From the NCBI GenBank assembly GCA_034620365.1, contig JAQGEQ010000170.1, positions 744,001-808,000 of the forward strand: a DNA stretch of 64,000 bases, given 5' to 3'. The notes beneath the pieces were generated by a model. It had not been told where the DNA came from, ran no database searches, and saw only the letters and a program-made list of their open reading frames with translations. Positions within the stretch are counted from its first letter, which is position 1. Every line of letters begins with the position of its first letter. A program made the translations under genes and the position numbers. Shown one piece after another: positions 48,709-60,551 of the stretch. The DNA is from Pegea sp. RAD2-039. Taxonomy: Eukaryota; Chordata; Thaliacea; Salpida; Salpidae.

Positions 48709-51700
48709 TTTCCGTTGGTTTGACTACGTTCCCAGCGACGTTGGAAGCTTTTTCAAGAACTCCTCTCATACTGTGAAGACACTCGCTGCAAATAGAAGAG
48801 ATGTGAGAGAGATGAGAAGATGGAGGTGAGAAGAAACCTTGCATCGCGACAGATCAAGTCTAGATCGTGAAGAGCAGTCGGTGAGATGATGACAGATTTA
48901 TCTGGCTACAAAGATCAAGGTTGTGAGTGAGGAAAGGAAGAAAGATGAAATCTTACTTTAGATGATAAAATCCCAGAATTGGTGAGATGCATGTTTTCAA
49001 AATGTTTGTTGAAGGACTGAGATCTGATTGATACAAATATGAAATTAAAGACACAGATGAAGATGAGATTACTCACCGGAGTCCATCTACAATTCGATTT
49101 ATATGAGCTTGTCTTCCTTCCACCTTTTCAAACTCCCTCCTCAACTTTGAGATCATGTCTTTACTCTCCATCAGGACACTTTCAGTGATTTTACGCAATT
49201 GTCGTTCTTGTGCGAACAATGATCTCAAATCCAAGTTTTCAGCTTCCATCTAAAGATCAACATCCTAATAAGTGGATAAAAACAAACTAACAAAAAACCT
49301 CTTTAAATCGATCTTGAAGACGAATCAATTTAATGTTGATGGCGTCGGCGTATGAAGATTCATTTCGGTTGCTAGTGACAACGCTTTCAACTTCGCTAAG
49401 AAGACGCGAGATTACTGACACCATTTTACGACGAGGTCCAAATAAGCTGTAAATGTGGGACAGTTAGATGGATATGGGACAGTTAGATGAATTTAGATGA
49501 ATATGGGACAGTTAGATGGATGTGGGACAGTTAGATGAATGTGGGACAATTAGATGAAGTTAGATGAATGTGGGACAATTAGATGAAGTTAGATGAATAT
49601 GGGAATAGTTGTGAAGCATTTTAAGATAATGAAAAGAAATAGAGAGTTAATGAATAATTAAAACAAACTACGTCAAGTAGCGGTGATGACGTCATTGTAT
49701 TTAAGAAATTGTCTTCTAACCTGATTCCGATTTCTTTCAGATCAGCTTCAGATAAAGTGAGGAATATTTGAAGATCAACTCCTTGGCTTTCAAATACGTG
49801 AAGATATTTACTGCAATCTATATTTTTCAACAAAGCCTCTAAACTCTAAAGTGGAAAAGTATGTTATGCTCAGTTGTGACATCTTGCGGATAAAAATTGA
49901 AGAATTTAAATATCTAACCTTTGGTCCTGACCATTCGTTTGTCAATTGTGTGCAGTTGACCTGTGGTTGTTGATTGTCTTGCAAAACTACAGAAAATTAT
50001 TTGAAATTCATTTAAGAGTTCTTAAATGATATTAGTGGCTTACAGATGGGTACAGCGTTGTGAGGATGAGGTTTACCATCTGCTCCTAGACCAGTCATTT
50101 GGGCAAAGGCCTTGGGACCAGCGTGGATACTTGGACCACCGGATAAATTGCATTTGTTGACAGAAGGAAGGGGCTTATGAGACTTGTTTTCAGATTTATC
50201 TGTTAAAAATAATTTAAAAAAGTGCACTGAACAAAGGATTCAAATAGTTTAGAAGAAAAAAGTGAAATCAGCGACCAGAAAGATATTGATTAAGTTCAGA
50301 AGTTTATGACACAAAATTGGAAGATTTAAAATCATTTTCAGATAAAATTATATTAATGTGAAAGTAATTTGATTAAAGAGAATTCAATTTACAACATTTA
50401 TCACTTTCAGAAATAAATTAAATATGCCATAAAAAATAAATGTTTTAATATCAGATAACAAATAGAAACTCACGGCTAGCAATTAGAACTTGTTTGCTTT
50501 GCTCTATAATACTAGCAATCTTTACATGACCATATTCAAACGCTAACGACATTGCATCATCTCCATTACGATCTTTAGTAGTAGCACAAGCACCCTAGAT
50601 TTTCACTGATTAATTATCTTCAATTTTTGATTTAAATCAACGGACTTTTTTCAGAAGATGTTGAACAACAAGTTCGTGCCCAGATGCGGCTGCCTCCATT
50701 AAAGGAGTCAGACCTTGACTTGGCTCTCTATAAAATTCAACAATATTTGAAATAAACTAAAATACTTTTTGAATGAAACTAACTTTGCTTCTACATTTGC
50801 TCCATAATCTAACAACAGTTCAGTGGCTTGCTGGTGACCAGCACTAGCTGCATGAAACAATGCCGTCCACCCAGCACTATCAGTAGCTTCTAAATCAGCT
50901 TTATGCTATCAAAAACATTGAAATCAACAACTTAAATTTATTTTAATCAAATAATCAGAACAAACTTGTGCAAGGGTTTTAATGACACTATCATTTCCAC
51001 ACATAGCTGCAAGGATCAGAGGAGTACATTTTTTTGGAGATTTGATGTTATAATCAGCTCCATACTTGATGAGGATATCTATACAATCATCATGTCCCAT
51101 ATAGGCTCCGTACATCATAGCAGACCAACCACTACAGTTTTTAGCGTCTACCTCAACCAGTTTTCTATCAGCAAATCAATTTTGAAAATAACTAAATCAA
51201 ACTTATTGCTTCTATGATATTTTTAAGTATTAATCAAGCACATAAATTTATTTGCATGATAATAATATAAAATAATCACATTGATAAAATAATTTATACT
51301 TTATAACCTTTCTAAGTAACTTTTGATAATACTTGTTTCTCCCAAGGAAGCAGCAGTAAAAAAATCTAAAGGTTGTGCTATAAAGCTTTCATCACCTGTA
51401 AGATAAAAGTACAATAAAAATTTATGATCAGAATATACTGTTTTGATAGTTCAATTGATAGTTTTGAAAACATAAATTATATAATTAAACTATAAACACT
51501 TCTGTAAAATTTTACTATTTAGTTTTTAAGATTAAATTTTATCATTTTGTAAATAATTATTACTATTTTACACAAAATAATTTAGACAAAAGTTATCATA
51601 TAACAAGAAGTTAAACAGTTAATGTTTAAAATAATAAATAATCATTATCTAATAATTATATTAAAAACTGATAAATTTTAGATTTCATATAAACATGCCT

Positions 51701-51774
51701 GTTTCAGATAATAAGTTGTCCCATATTGAAAGATCTCTTGTAAATACTTTAGATTCATCAAATATATTAAACAT
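48686..51774 (-). CDS. ANKS3: ANKS3-like ankyrin-repeat and SAM-domain protein
   Basis: Twelve phased exons (51699-51774, 51308-51395, 50966-51164, 50784-50905, 50646-50727, 50474-50594, 50044-50199, 49919-49986, 49721-49845, 49299-49446, 49077-49249, 48686-48785) give 485 aa; human ANKS3 is longer. An N-terminal DLSIWDNL is followed by ankyrin repeats (GWSAMMYGAYMGHDDCIDIL, GWTALFHAASAGHQQATELL, GLTPLMEAAASGHELVVQHL). The linker GPSIHAGPKAFAQMTGLGAD follows. The SAM domain has LLKNIDCSKYLHVFESQGVD, FLTLSEADLKEIGI and LFGPRRKMVSVISRLL. A C-terminal coiled coil closes the protein. ANKS3 links NEK8, ANKS6 and BICC1 at the ciliary inversin compartment, and its SAM domain polymerises. Intron 1 uses a GC-AG donor (AG|GCATGT) at 51698. 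An intronic minisatellite lies in the SAM domain (49450-49612). Confidence 0.93.
49450..49612 (-). repeat. 19-bp minisatellite in ANKS3, same unit as in SRF
   Basis: About eight imperfect copies. On the ANKS3 sense strand the unit reads CATCTAACTGTCCCACATT, identical to the SRF intron 5 unit, with some copies shortened by partial deletion (CATCTAACTTCATCTAATTG). It lies in the intron between the two exons of the SAM domain, within 10 bp of the acceptor side. Confidence 0.9.
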
Positions 51775-53794
51775 ATTTCCTATTTTTCAGTTATTAGGAA
51801 GTAATTCAAGTTGTAAAAAGTTCATATGTCAAAAACACCAGCCAAAATCAATTATCAAAATGGATTAATGAAAAATAAACTTGATAAAAGACGTAAACCA
51901 CTTTTTATTAAGGCCTTTATAATTATATGTTTATTTAGAACAGCAATTTTAACTTGACTAAAAATGTCGTTTAACAAATAAACCCACAAATAAATAAGAT
52001 CTTTGAAGTAGAATAATTTTTGTTTTTAAAATATTTTTTTATCTAAAGTTCACACTTTAATTTAATAGTTAAGTGAAGATTTATTAATGCTTAATATTCT
52101 AAATATATAACAGTTAGAAGTGATTGCTCATAAAAAAAACTCTCCATTGATCAAGCTTGTTACAAAATGTTGTTGATAATTTAATTGTATTATAAAAAAT
52201 TATTTTGTTATTTAGTAATTATTAAATTATCTTTTAAAAGCAGATTTTTCGAATAAAAAGATACTTTTTATGCTTTTACTGAAAGAAGCAGTGATGATAA
52301 AGCTATTTAAAATACTGATTATAAACTATTCAATCAAATATTATAATTTAAAATTACAACAACTTTGTTGATTGCTCATTAAAATCATTTTCATTAGACC
52401 AATAATTCATTGTACTAAACTAAATGTATTTTGAATGGGATGCTTTAAAAGTTTGTTAGTTAATAAAGCTACCACAAATTTCATTTACATTGAAATATTT
52501 TTAAAATTTGATTACTTTTTAAAATACTGTTTGCAACTTTATTTAACTTTAAAAAAAAATAACTTTAATCCTTAATTTATTAAAAGGTATATTCTTTACT
52601 TTCCTGGAATGCCCGGTAGCTTCTTTTAACGACATCAAAGCGAAAAACTGGAATCAGAGAAAATACAAGAACATAACAGCATAAAGTTCATAGAATTTAT
52701 CAGCTGTAATAAAAGATAAACATTTCTATTTGAAATTCAATCAATTAAAATGTAACTTTGAAAATTTTTACAAAAATAATTTAAGAAAAAAAAACTTGGT
52801 TTTATCTGATCTTGCTCACAGTAATGCATAACACTAAAAATACTTTACAAAGACATTTAGATTTTATTAGGTTCAACTGCATTCTGTGAAGTTATCAGTA
52901 TTTGACGATATTGATCCAATTTCGAACACTTCAAACACTTAAAAGTGGATATGATAGAATGATTAGAAGTACTTGAAAGCAAAACACTTTCACTGATTTG
53001 TTAACTTTCTATTTAGTGATTGTAATTTAATCCTATTATAACTATTTGAATCTACTACAAAAAGTCTTATAAAAAATATGTATTTAGATGATATCATCGT
53101 TAAGTGAATTTTTTACTCAGTAAAAGGTTAGAATCAAATTTCCACCAACTTTATTTGCATATTCAACAAATTTGCAACTTTTGGGTTATTTTTTGTTTAT
53201 TTTCAAAATGAACTTTCTATAGAATTACTGTAAAAAATTTTTGATTTAAAATATTATATCGTAGATTAGATTGAAGAATTGTAGCTAAACTAACTAAAAA
53301 ATTCAAGTTTCTTTTAAACATGTTTTATAAACATAAGAAAATCTTTTCAAATTTAAAACATCCTTTCAGTAAACACTTTTATATATTATTTATTTAAATG
53401 AAATATTTCTAAAAATCTAGCAGCAGAATATCATTTCTTGAATAAATGGAAATTGTATTTTCTTTTTAAACTACTTAAAGAATCCTAAAAATGTTATGAA
53501 CAGAATTTTTGAAATTGTAGATAGAATGATGATAAGAGCAACAATTTGAGATTAGTGTGACAAATCTAAAAACATTTACATCAAAATCGACAGTTTCACA
53601 ATAGAAATGAAATCAACAAAAAGATTTCACCTCAAATAGAAAGGCAGATAAAAAAGATAGACACTTATTACTTTAATTAAAATCTAAAAGCAAAATTTGT
53701 GATAAAGATGAAGCAAACACAAACAAAAGTTATCACAGTGATCAGTCCAAACTAGGAATAAATAAAATGAGGATAGGAAGTTTCTCGATGAAGT
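51775..53794. other. Spacer between ANKS3 and the coiled-coil gene
   Basis: AT-rich, no coding frame of note. Presumably carries the ANKS3 promoter at its left end and the coiled-coil gene's 3' UTR at its right end (53600-53794). A GC-richer patch at 52600-52680 shows nothing recognisable. Confidence 0.45.
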
Positions 53795-56220
53795 TTACTG
53801 GTAGCCATGGTGACCACCAAGCTGGTCGTTGTACTTCTCTACGGCTGCCGCTAATTTACGCCGCAGAGTATTTACCAGTCGTTCAAGTCTGCAAAGATGT
53901 TTATAGATGAACTTTGATGAATAATTGAATGAATAGAATTTTACAAAATCAATATTAAGTTACTTTTTGTAGTAAGATGAAAAAGTAAACAAAAAAAAGA
54001 ATGAAAAAAATCGAATGAATGAAATTGAAGAAGTTGTTTTTAATCCTTGTTACGTCATCAACGCTCAACTTCTTCAGTTTGAGTTTAACAATATTTCAAA
54101 ACAACTTCCATTTCTTACCTTGCGTTCTTCTCATTCAAAGAATCATTTTGTGTCTTGAGACGTCGGATATTGGCATCTTTAATTTTGCTATGTTCATGAG
54201 CTACTCTCAGAGCATCCGCTAATCTTCCAGCATCACCGCGATCTTCTGATCTTTTCTTATCAATGTGGTCTGTAATTGAGTTCTGTATACTGAAGAAAAA
54301 GGTGAGGATCAGATGAGAGATTTACACGAGGAAAAGACAAAGATGAAAACCTGAAGTGAAGACGAAGAGCTTGTAAGTCTTCGGAGACTGATGATAACTT
54401 GTTGAGAGCTTCAGTCTTTTCTTCAGTTGCTGATAATACCTCCATCTGTAAAGAATCTTCAATTACATCAACTGATCTTCATCAATCACATCAACAGATC
54501 TTCATCATTTACTCAATAAATCTTCCTCACCTGAAGAGTAGAGATTTTCTGCTGAAGATTGTCAACATCCGGTTTCTTCTTCAGCAGATCCAGCTCACAA
54601 TTAAGCTCTCGACACTTTAAATCAATCTTCATCATTCACATCAACATCAACAGTTACTTCTTACCCTTTTCCGAGCAGCATCCCTCTCATCAATGATCTT
54701 CCGAAGATTATCTCCAACTTGATTCTTCTCTTGATCTTTCATTCGGGATATTTGATCAACAAACTCATCAGCTAGTTTGACAGCAGCCAAACTTGAATCA
54801 CAATCCACAATAGAATCGATGATTTGATGCAAATTCTGCCGACATTTAAGCTCGTAATTTCGGCTAATTACAACCACAACCCCGAACAAACCTGCTCCAC
54901 TTTAGGCAGCTGCTTGTGTTGGTTTTTATCCCTAAAAATACTTTGAAATTGAAAAAGAGTAAATGAAGATGAAAGCTTACTTGTAGTATTTGTTAAAAGC
55001 TTTTGCTCTCAAGATTGCTTCGTCTCTTTCTTGGACTGCTTGTTTGAGACGGGTTACCATGGAGACTTCTCGAACTTTTTGGGCATCGTGTACATCAGCT
55101 ACAAGAGCTGAAGATGGGATGAAGGTGAGACACATTCATCATCAACCGGATGTAAACTCACCGGAAATTGTTCCTGTATCATATTCTCTATTTCGAGTTT
55201 TCTCTAAATCCAGTTCTGCTTTTGTAGTTTCTAAATCACATTCAGAGAGCAAAAGTCGTTCTTTGAGCTGAAGAACAAACAAGTTCTGTTTGTGGAATCT
55301 TATTTATTCAAACAAATATATTCCAATCGACCGTTTTAATCTTAACAAAGAAACTAATTATGAGGAAAATTTATTTCTTCATAATTGCAAAGAAAATCAA
55401 TAAATATCTTCTCGTCTTTTCGTCACAGTCAAATAACAAAACCTTAAACTTATTTATAGTTTTTAATGATTCAAGTTACAAAAGAAGTAGCTTCAGAATA
55501 AAATCAAATAAAAAGTCAAAATAGAACTTGAAAATCGGATTAAATTATGAACAGGTTTGTACATCAACACAAAAACTTCAAGTTAAACAAACATGACCTT
55601 ATACAACTTCGCTGAATTCTCAAACTTTTCAAACTTACTTCGGAATTTTTCTTTTCTTTCGCATTTAATTTCTTTTTTAGTTCATTATTTGCATGTTGCA
55701 GTCGATCTAAATATTCATCATCTTTTATTGCCGAAGTCTGAAACTAAACAATGAAATATGCAAATTAGCTGAAGTTTGCTGCCGACAACCTTTATTTTTG
55801 AGGCACAATTTTCATCTGAACCACTTTCGCTTAATTTAGACGATCTGTAGGAGAAAAAATAAAGTTTAATTACCAAAAGATTAATCGAATATCAAATACA
55901 AACATGTCTGACTCATCAGAACTACTAAGTTTGTTTTTTCGAGGTCTTGCCACCGGGGTTCTCCGTTCTTTTCTATTCTTCACTTCTTGTTTATTTCGTG
56001 AATTTTCTGGAAGCGGAACACTAAATTCGACTGTTGGCTCAGAGCTTAGAAATAAATAATCAAATTAAACATTTTCAAAACAGGATGTAGATATCAACAA
56101 ATCAGTTTATTGACAGTAAAGGTAATTTTGAAATAGAAAGCTATCTTACTTATCTGAAGATATATCAAGTGTTCTTTGTAAGTTCCTAGTTTGATTTTCA
56201 CAATACTCTAGTCCCTCCAT
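53795..56220 (-). CDS. Coiled-coil protein of unknown identity
   Basis: Twelve phased exons (56150-56220, 55904-56044, 55790-55844, 55639-55737, 55162-55267, 54981-55107, 54892-54931, 54665-54835, 54531-54614, 54351-54445, 54119-54289, 53795-53888) give 417 aa. The N-terminal 90 residues are polar and Ser/Lys-rich (RTPVARPRKNKLSSSDES). From about residue 95 almost everything is heptad-like: DEYLDRLQHANNELKKKL, RLKQAVQERDEAILRAKAF, QISRMKDQEKNQVGDNLRK, GRLADALRVAHEHSKIKDA, then NIRRLKTQNDSLNEKNARL. It ends LGGHHGYQ. Long coiled coils with this gene structure are common in centrosomal and ciliary proteins, but I do not recognise the family. The start ATG at 56218-56220 is the first in the exon. 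An X-box-like GTTACCATGGAGAC lies in the coding exon at 55053-55066. Confidence 0.8.
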
Positions 56221-56371
56221 TGCACAAACTCAATATGTTTATATTTAACTATTTACTCATATTTAAAATCTTTAAACCTAAATACAAAACACGCGTTTAA
56301 TATCTATTATTAGTTATTTTTATCTAATCAAAAATTTGATATAAATGAGATAATTAGAAATTGTTCATTTC

Positions 56372-57941
56372 TTAAGTGGTTAAGGTTCTAGGTGTTCTTC
56401 CTCTCATCATTCTCCGCATCAAAATTATCTTCCCATTCAAGGTGGATTTCCGTTTGGCCATTCCATGCTTCTTCTCTCTCTGATAAGCATTTGGCCGATA
56501 GTCTTTACCTAAAACATCACTTTTGATTACAGAAATAAATACTTTAAACTAAAAAAACTACTTTTCAAAAATGTTAAACAAGTCAGATATATAAAACATT
56601 GAAAAAAAAATATTTTTTTTAATAATTCATTTTTTAAATATAAGTTTTACTAATATTGCAAAAACATTTAAAAGTTTGCTTCATATAAACATAAATAATT
56701 TCTGTTAGAGATTGAATAAAAATAAAGAAGCATGTGAGATTTCTTTTATGAAAACTTTAAATATAATCCATCAATACATTAAAATCTATCACCTCTTGAA
56801 AATTATGTCAACAATAACTTGATGCAAATAATTTTATCATCACAAAGGATATATTAAGCTACCATTTTTTAAATTTTCTTCACTTACTTGGTTATCTCAT
56901 GCTCCTTTGTAATGTTCATATTTTTATAAATTTTTATGCTAAGCTATGGTACTTAAAACCTTTCCATTATCTTTGTGTTTACTTTGTTTTATATTAGGTA
57001 TTAAAGCTATAAGTGTTGAATAAAATAAATTTATAAATATAAAGAATATGTTATTATAAGTTATAGCTATCTAATTTCCTTTAATATTTGTTTAAAAACA
57101 AATCAATATAATTGGTTAAAAGATTGGTAACTATTTATTAATAAATTATTCAATTATTCATGAAATACAAAAATTGATGAAACAAGAATATATCTAAGCC
57201 ATAAACATGTAATCAAATGATGAAGACTTTATCATAAAATAGACTTAAAATGTTTTTTGTTTTAAATTTTTTTAATTAAATCTAGTTTCATTATTAAATG
57301 AAATCTTGTTTAACATATATATATAACAAAAAATTATATCTATAAATAAAATTAAATAAACATTTACATAAAAATCTCTCTAAATATATAATTTTAAAAA
57401 GGATAAAACAAAACATATAAACAAAGTAAAAATAAATCTACAAGTTTTTCATAAATCACAGAAACTTAAAATAAAGAAACAGAAAATTAAAACTAAAAAA
57501 ACATAAATTACTATCCTGCTAATAGATAAATTAACAGAATAAACTATATATTGATTGAGATTAAGCAATAAATTTGATTGAAATTCATTTAAAGTTATAA
57601 TAAGTTATATTATTTATGGTGGTCAAAATTACAAGCTAAAATATAGAATCAATATAAAGTTTTTATTTTTAGTTAGCCTTTGACTAAAACTAAAAAATAT
57701 AACTAAAGAAAATGTTTAAACTTTTATTTACAGATAACAATTTAATTATCAGATAAAATAGAGACAAAAGATTCCTACCTCTCTGATTACAACGAATTTG
57801 CATGTTGCAGAATCCTATCAAAGCTGGTGTTACTCCTTCAGTCACAAAAGACACAGCTTTCTGAAAACCAGCAGCTTTTAGTAACCCAGAAGTTCCATTA
57901 AAGGTTGAGGGTATTAATCGAGCGCAGTTATTGAAAATCAT
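56372..57941 (-). CDS. MRPL34: Mitochondrial ribosomal protein bL34m
   Basis: Two phased exons (57779-57941 and 56372-56508) give 99 aa, as in animal MRPL34. The first exon codes a presequence-like N-terminus (MIFNNCARLIPSTFNGTSGL) with no acidic residue for 30 positions, suited to mitochondrial import. The second codes the bL34 signature: YRPNAYQREKKHGMAKRKST, LNGKIILMRRMMRGRTPR. bL34 sits in the large mitoribosomal subunit near domain III of the rRNA. The intron of 1270 nt is unusually long for such a small gene here. The SH-x-RKHGF core of bacterial bL34 corresponds to REKKHGMAKR. Confidence 0.88.
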
Positions 57942-59256
57942 GTTTTATTGAAAAGAAGCTAACAAAAACAGATGGAAACAAAACTCTGAAATTGATTTAA
58001 TAAAAATAGCAGAAGCTGAAAAGGGGAAGCACCGATTAGTAAATACTGATTGGTTCGGTTAACAACAAGTTTTGCCGAAAAACTATAAATAAGCTTGATA
58101 GAAAGAATATATTGTTAATGAAAGTATATTGGATTAGATAACAATTATTTTAAATTGCTATCAAAATATTGACTTAGTAATAGAACTAAAGTACATAAAT
58201 GTAGGCTTTTGTTTGTAAAAATAATAATAATGAAAATTTTGAAGAAAACAAAACTAAAAAAAAGTTCCAAAAGTATAAAGCTGTTTTTATTTACTATATA
58301 ATACCATAAATGTTTTAACCATATGACCACATAGATAAACAATACGAACTTTAAAAATGCTCTACCAAACCTTGAACAAAATTCGACCAAGGCTTACCAG
58401 ATACTTAAAATAAATAAAAATGTGTAAACAATTTCAGAAATATTTAGACTTCTTTACTAGTTAGGTAATATTTTGATTTAACAAATTAAGAAGAGTAAAA
58501 TGAATGACTAGTTAAAGCGTATCAAAGATTTTATGCCATCTTTATTATCCAATAAGTGTGTCCAGATAAGCCCACATAATGATTTTAAATCTTAACATTA
58601 ACGCTTCACTTATACCTCTACAGTGTTCTTATTCTTTCTATATTAATTTTAAGTTGTGACACTTAAGACCTTTCTATTATCTCTTTGTTCAAAATGCTCG
58701 CTTTTTGGTTTGCTAAAAGAGCTGTTGGATTTGTGTCTCGAAGCCACGCGTTGAATAAATATGCTTTTATCCTTGAAAGTTTTGCTTAAAAAATCTTATC
58801 AAGTTTTTCTTATTACAGTAAACAATAAAGCGTTAAAAACTTATTTAGCATATTTACAACATATTTATATATAAAAAAGCATATAACATATTTACCGTTA
58901 AAACAGCTTACAAATAATGTTAACCAATTAATAATTATTTCGTTCGATTTATTTTTAATTTGATTCCTAAGATTTTAAAAACAAAAGATAATTTTCCACA
59001 ATTTCAAATATTTGAAGCTTTAAAAATTATAAAAACTTTCTTCAATTTTGATTTTCTAACCAGCTTATTTATAGAATTTAAAATAAATCTACTTAAGAAG
59101 CTTTTTCTTTAGAAAGCTGTTACTCATAATAAAAACAAAAAAATATGAATTTGAAAATTTCATTTAATGACTTTAATAAATTAAAAAGAAGAAAATAAAT
59201 AATTAATATGATTAAGAACACTTTAAAAGTTTGATCAGAAAATATATTGGTGGAAT
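57942..59256. other. Spacer between MRPL34 and MOCS1
   Basis: AT-rich, with a somewhat GC-richer patch at 58600-58760 that has no clear ORF or exon borders. The right end should contain the MOCS1 3' UTR. The reverse frame at 58145-58390 is low-complexity and not supported. Confidence 0.45.
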
Positions 59257-59903
59257 CTAAAGTTTATTGTTTTCATTTAAGCAGTAGCTCCCGCTAGAAC
59301 CACCAGACTTCATAACCAATTTTACATCACATATCACACTGCCACGACTTACACTCTTACACATGTCATATATAGTAAGAGCAGCAACACTAGCACCAGT
59401 CAAAGCTTCCATCTCAACACCAGTTTCACCTTTTGCTTTAGTAGTTACCCAAATATCAACCGATTTCAATTCTTCATTCATTTTCAGTTCACATTTAATA
59501 GAAGTAAGAGCTACTTGATGACACAAAGGTATCAGAGAAGAACATTTTTTACTTGCTGATATTGCCGCTATACGAGTGGTTGTAAAAACATCTCCTTTTG
59601 ACATCTTGTTTAATTTTACAGCATTAAAAGCTGCGTCATTAAGTAAGATACGAGCAAAAGCTGTGGCTTGTCGGATAGTGCTAGGTTTTGAGCTGACATC
59701 AACCATTTGTAGTTTACCTAAATCATCCAAGTGAGTCAATTTTTGTGAAAATTGTCTTAATGAAGACACAAATGGAATCTGATTATAGTTTCTTAGCAAG
59801 CTAGTTTGGATTAAGCTGTTTGCAGGCATAAATTTGCTGAAATTAAAAGATTTTCTGTGGAGACCTTTCTCAAACAATTGCGAGTTTTCAAGATTGGTCT
59901 GAT
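59257..59903 (-). CDS. MOCS1: MOCS1B: MoaC domain exon (cyclic pyranopterin monophosphate synthase)
   Basis: A single 647-nt exon enters from the acceptor TTTTTACAG at 59904-59905 and ends in TAA. It reads a 55-residue linker, then MoaC: LTHLDDLGKLQMVDVSSKP, ISASKKCSSLIPLCHQVALT, KAKGETGVEMEALTGASVAA, LTIYDMCKSVSRG, and the C-terminal KSGGSSGSY. MoaC converts 3',8-cyclo-dihydro-GTP to cPMP, the second step of molybdenum cofactor synthesis, in mitochondria in animals. The exon begins in phase 1 and fits a donor at 60559 in the last MOCS1A exon, giving a 593-aa MOCS1A-B fusion as in other animals. An internal ATG at the start of FEKGLH is not a true ATG (it is TTG), so independent translation would start later, at Met-Pro-Ala-Asn. 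Confidence 0.93.
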
Positions 59904-60551
59904 CTGTAAAAACAGATTAGTTTAGAAATTAGGGACTGAAAATCTTCTTCCTCTAGATGAACATTGAGCAATTATAGAAAGTAGTTTTTCTACATTCTCA
60001 AAGTGAACTTAAAAGATCAATTTCACATCGTAAAAATTAAAACAGATTTAATCTATTTAATAACAAATATTTTCACATAATTTTCATGATTTAAATGAAA
60101 TACAAGGAAACAAACGTACAGGGGGTTACCCACCAATCAAAATCATGGGCCTATTCTTGAGCTTGGCCAAATTTGACATACCTTTTAAAACAATTTGGTA
60201 AATTTAATTTTATATATTTATAAAGTAATAAAGTGTTCAAATCTAAACTATTCAAACCAAAAAAAAAAGTAAAAAAAATTTTGGTTAGTTCAACAAGTAC
60301 AATTCATATTTGTGTTTGCTAATTAGTCTAATTTAACTTCACATATATTTTTGTATAGTTTACAAACTGAAGTAGATTTTAAAAGTATGCGGCATAAAAT
60401 AAAAATACTTGTAAGATCTGTTAAAGAATTTTAAAGATCTGTTTTTGTAATCGTAAGCTTTTAATAAAAGTATTTTTCTAAAATAAGAGACTACCAAAGA
60501 TAATTGTAAAGAAAATACAAAGGAAATTATTTTGAATAATAAGTTGGAAAT

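Noticed and set aside
55053-55066. RFX X-box GTTACCATGGAGAC as promoter element
   Set aside because: It falls inside a coding exon (Met-Val-Thr-Arg reading frame on the minus strand), so coding constraint explains it.
54990-55271. Plus-strand ORF of 93 codons
   Set aside because: Antisense to two phased exons of the coiled-coil gene.
58145-58390. Reverse ORF of 81 codons
   Set aside because: Phe/Leu/Ile-rich low-complexity translation of AT-rich DNA, no exon borders.
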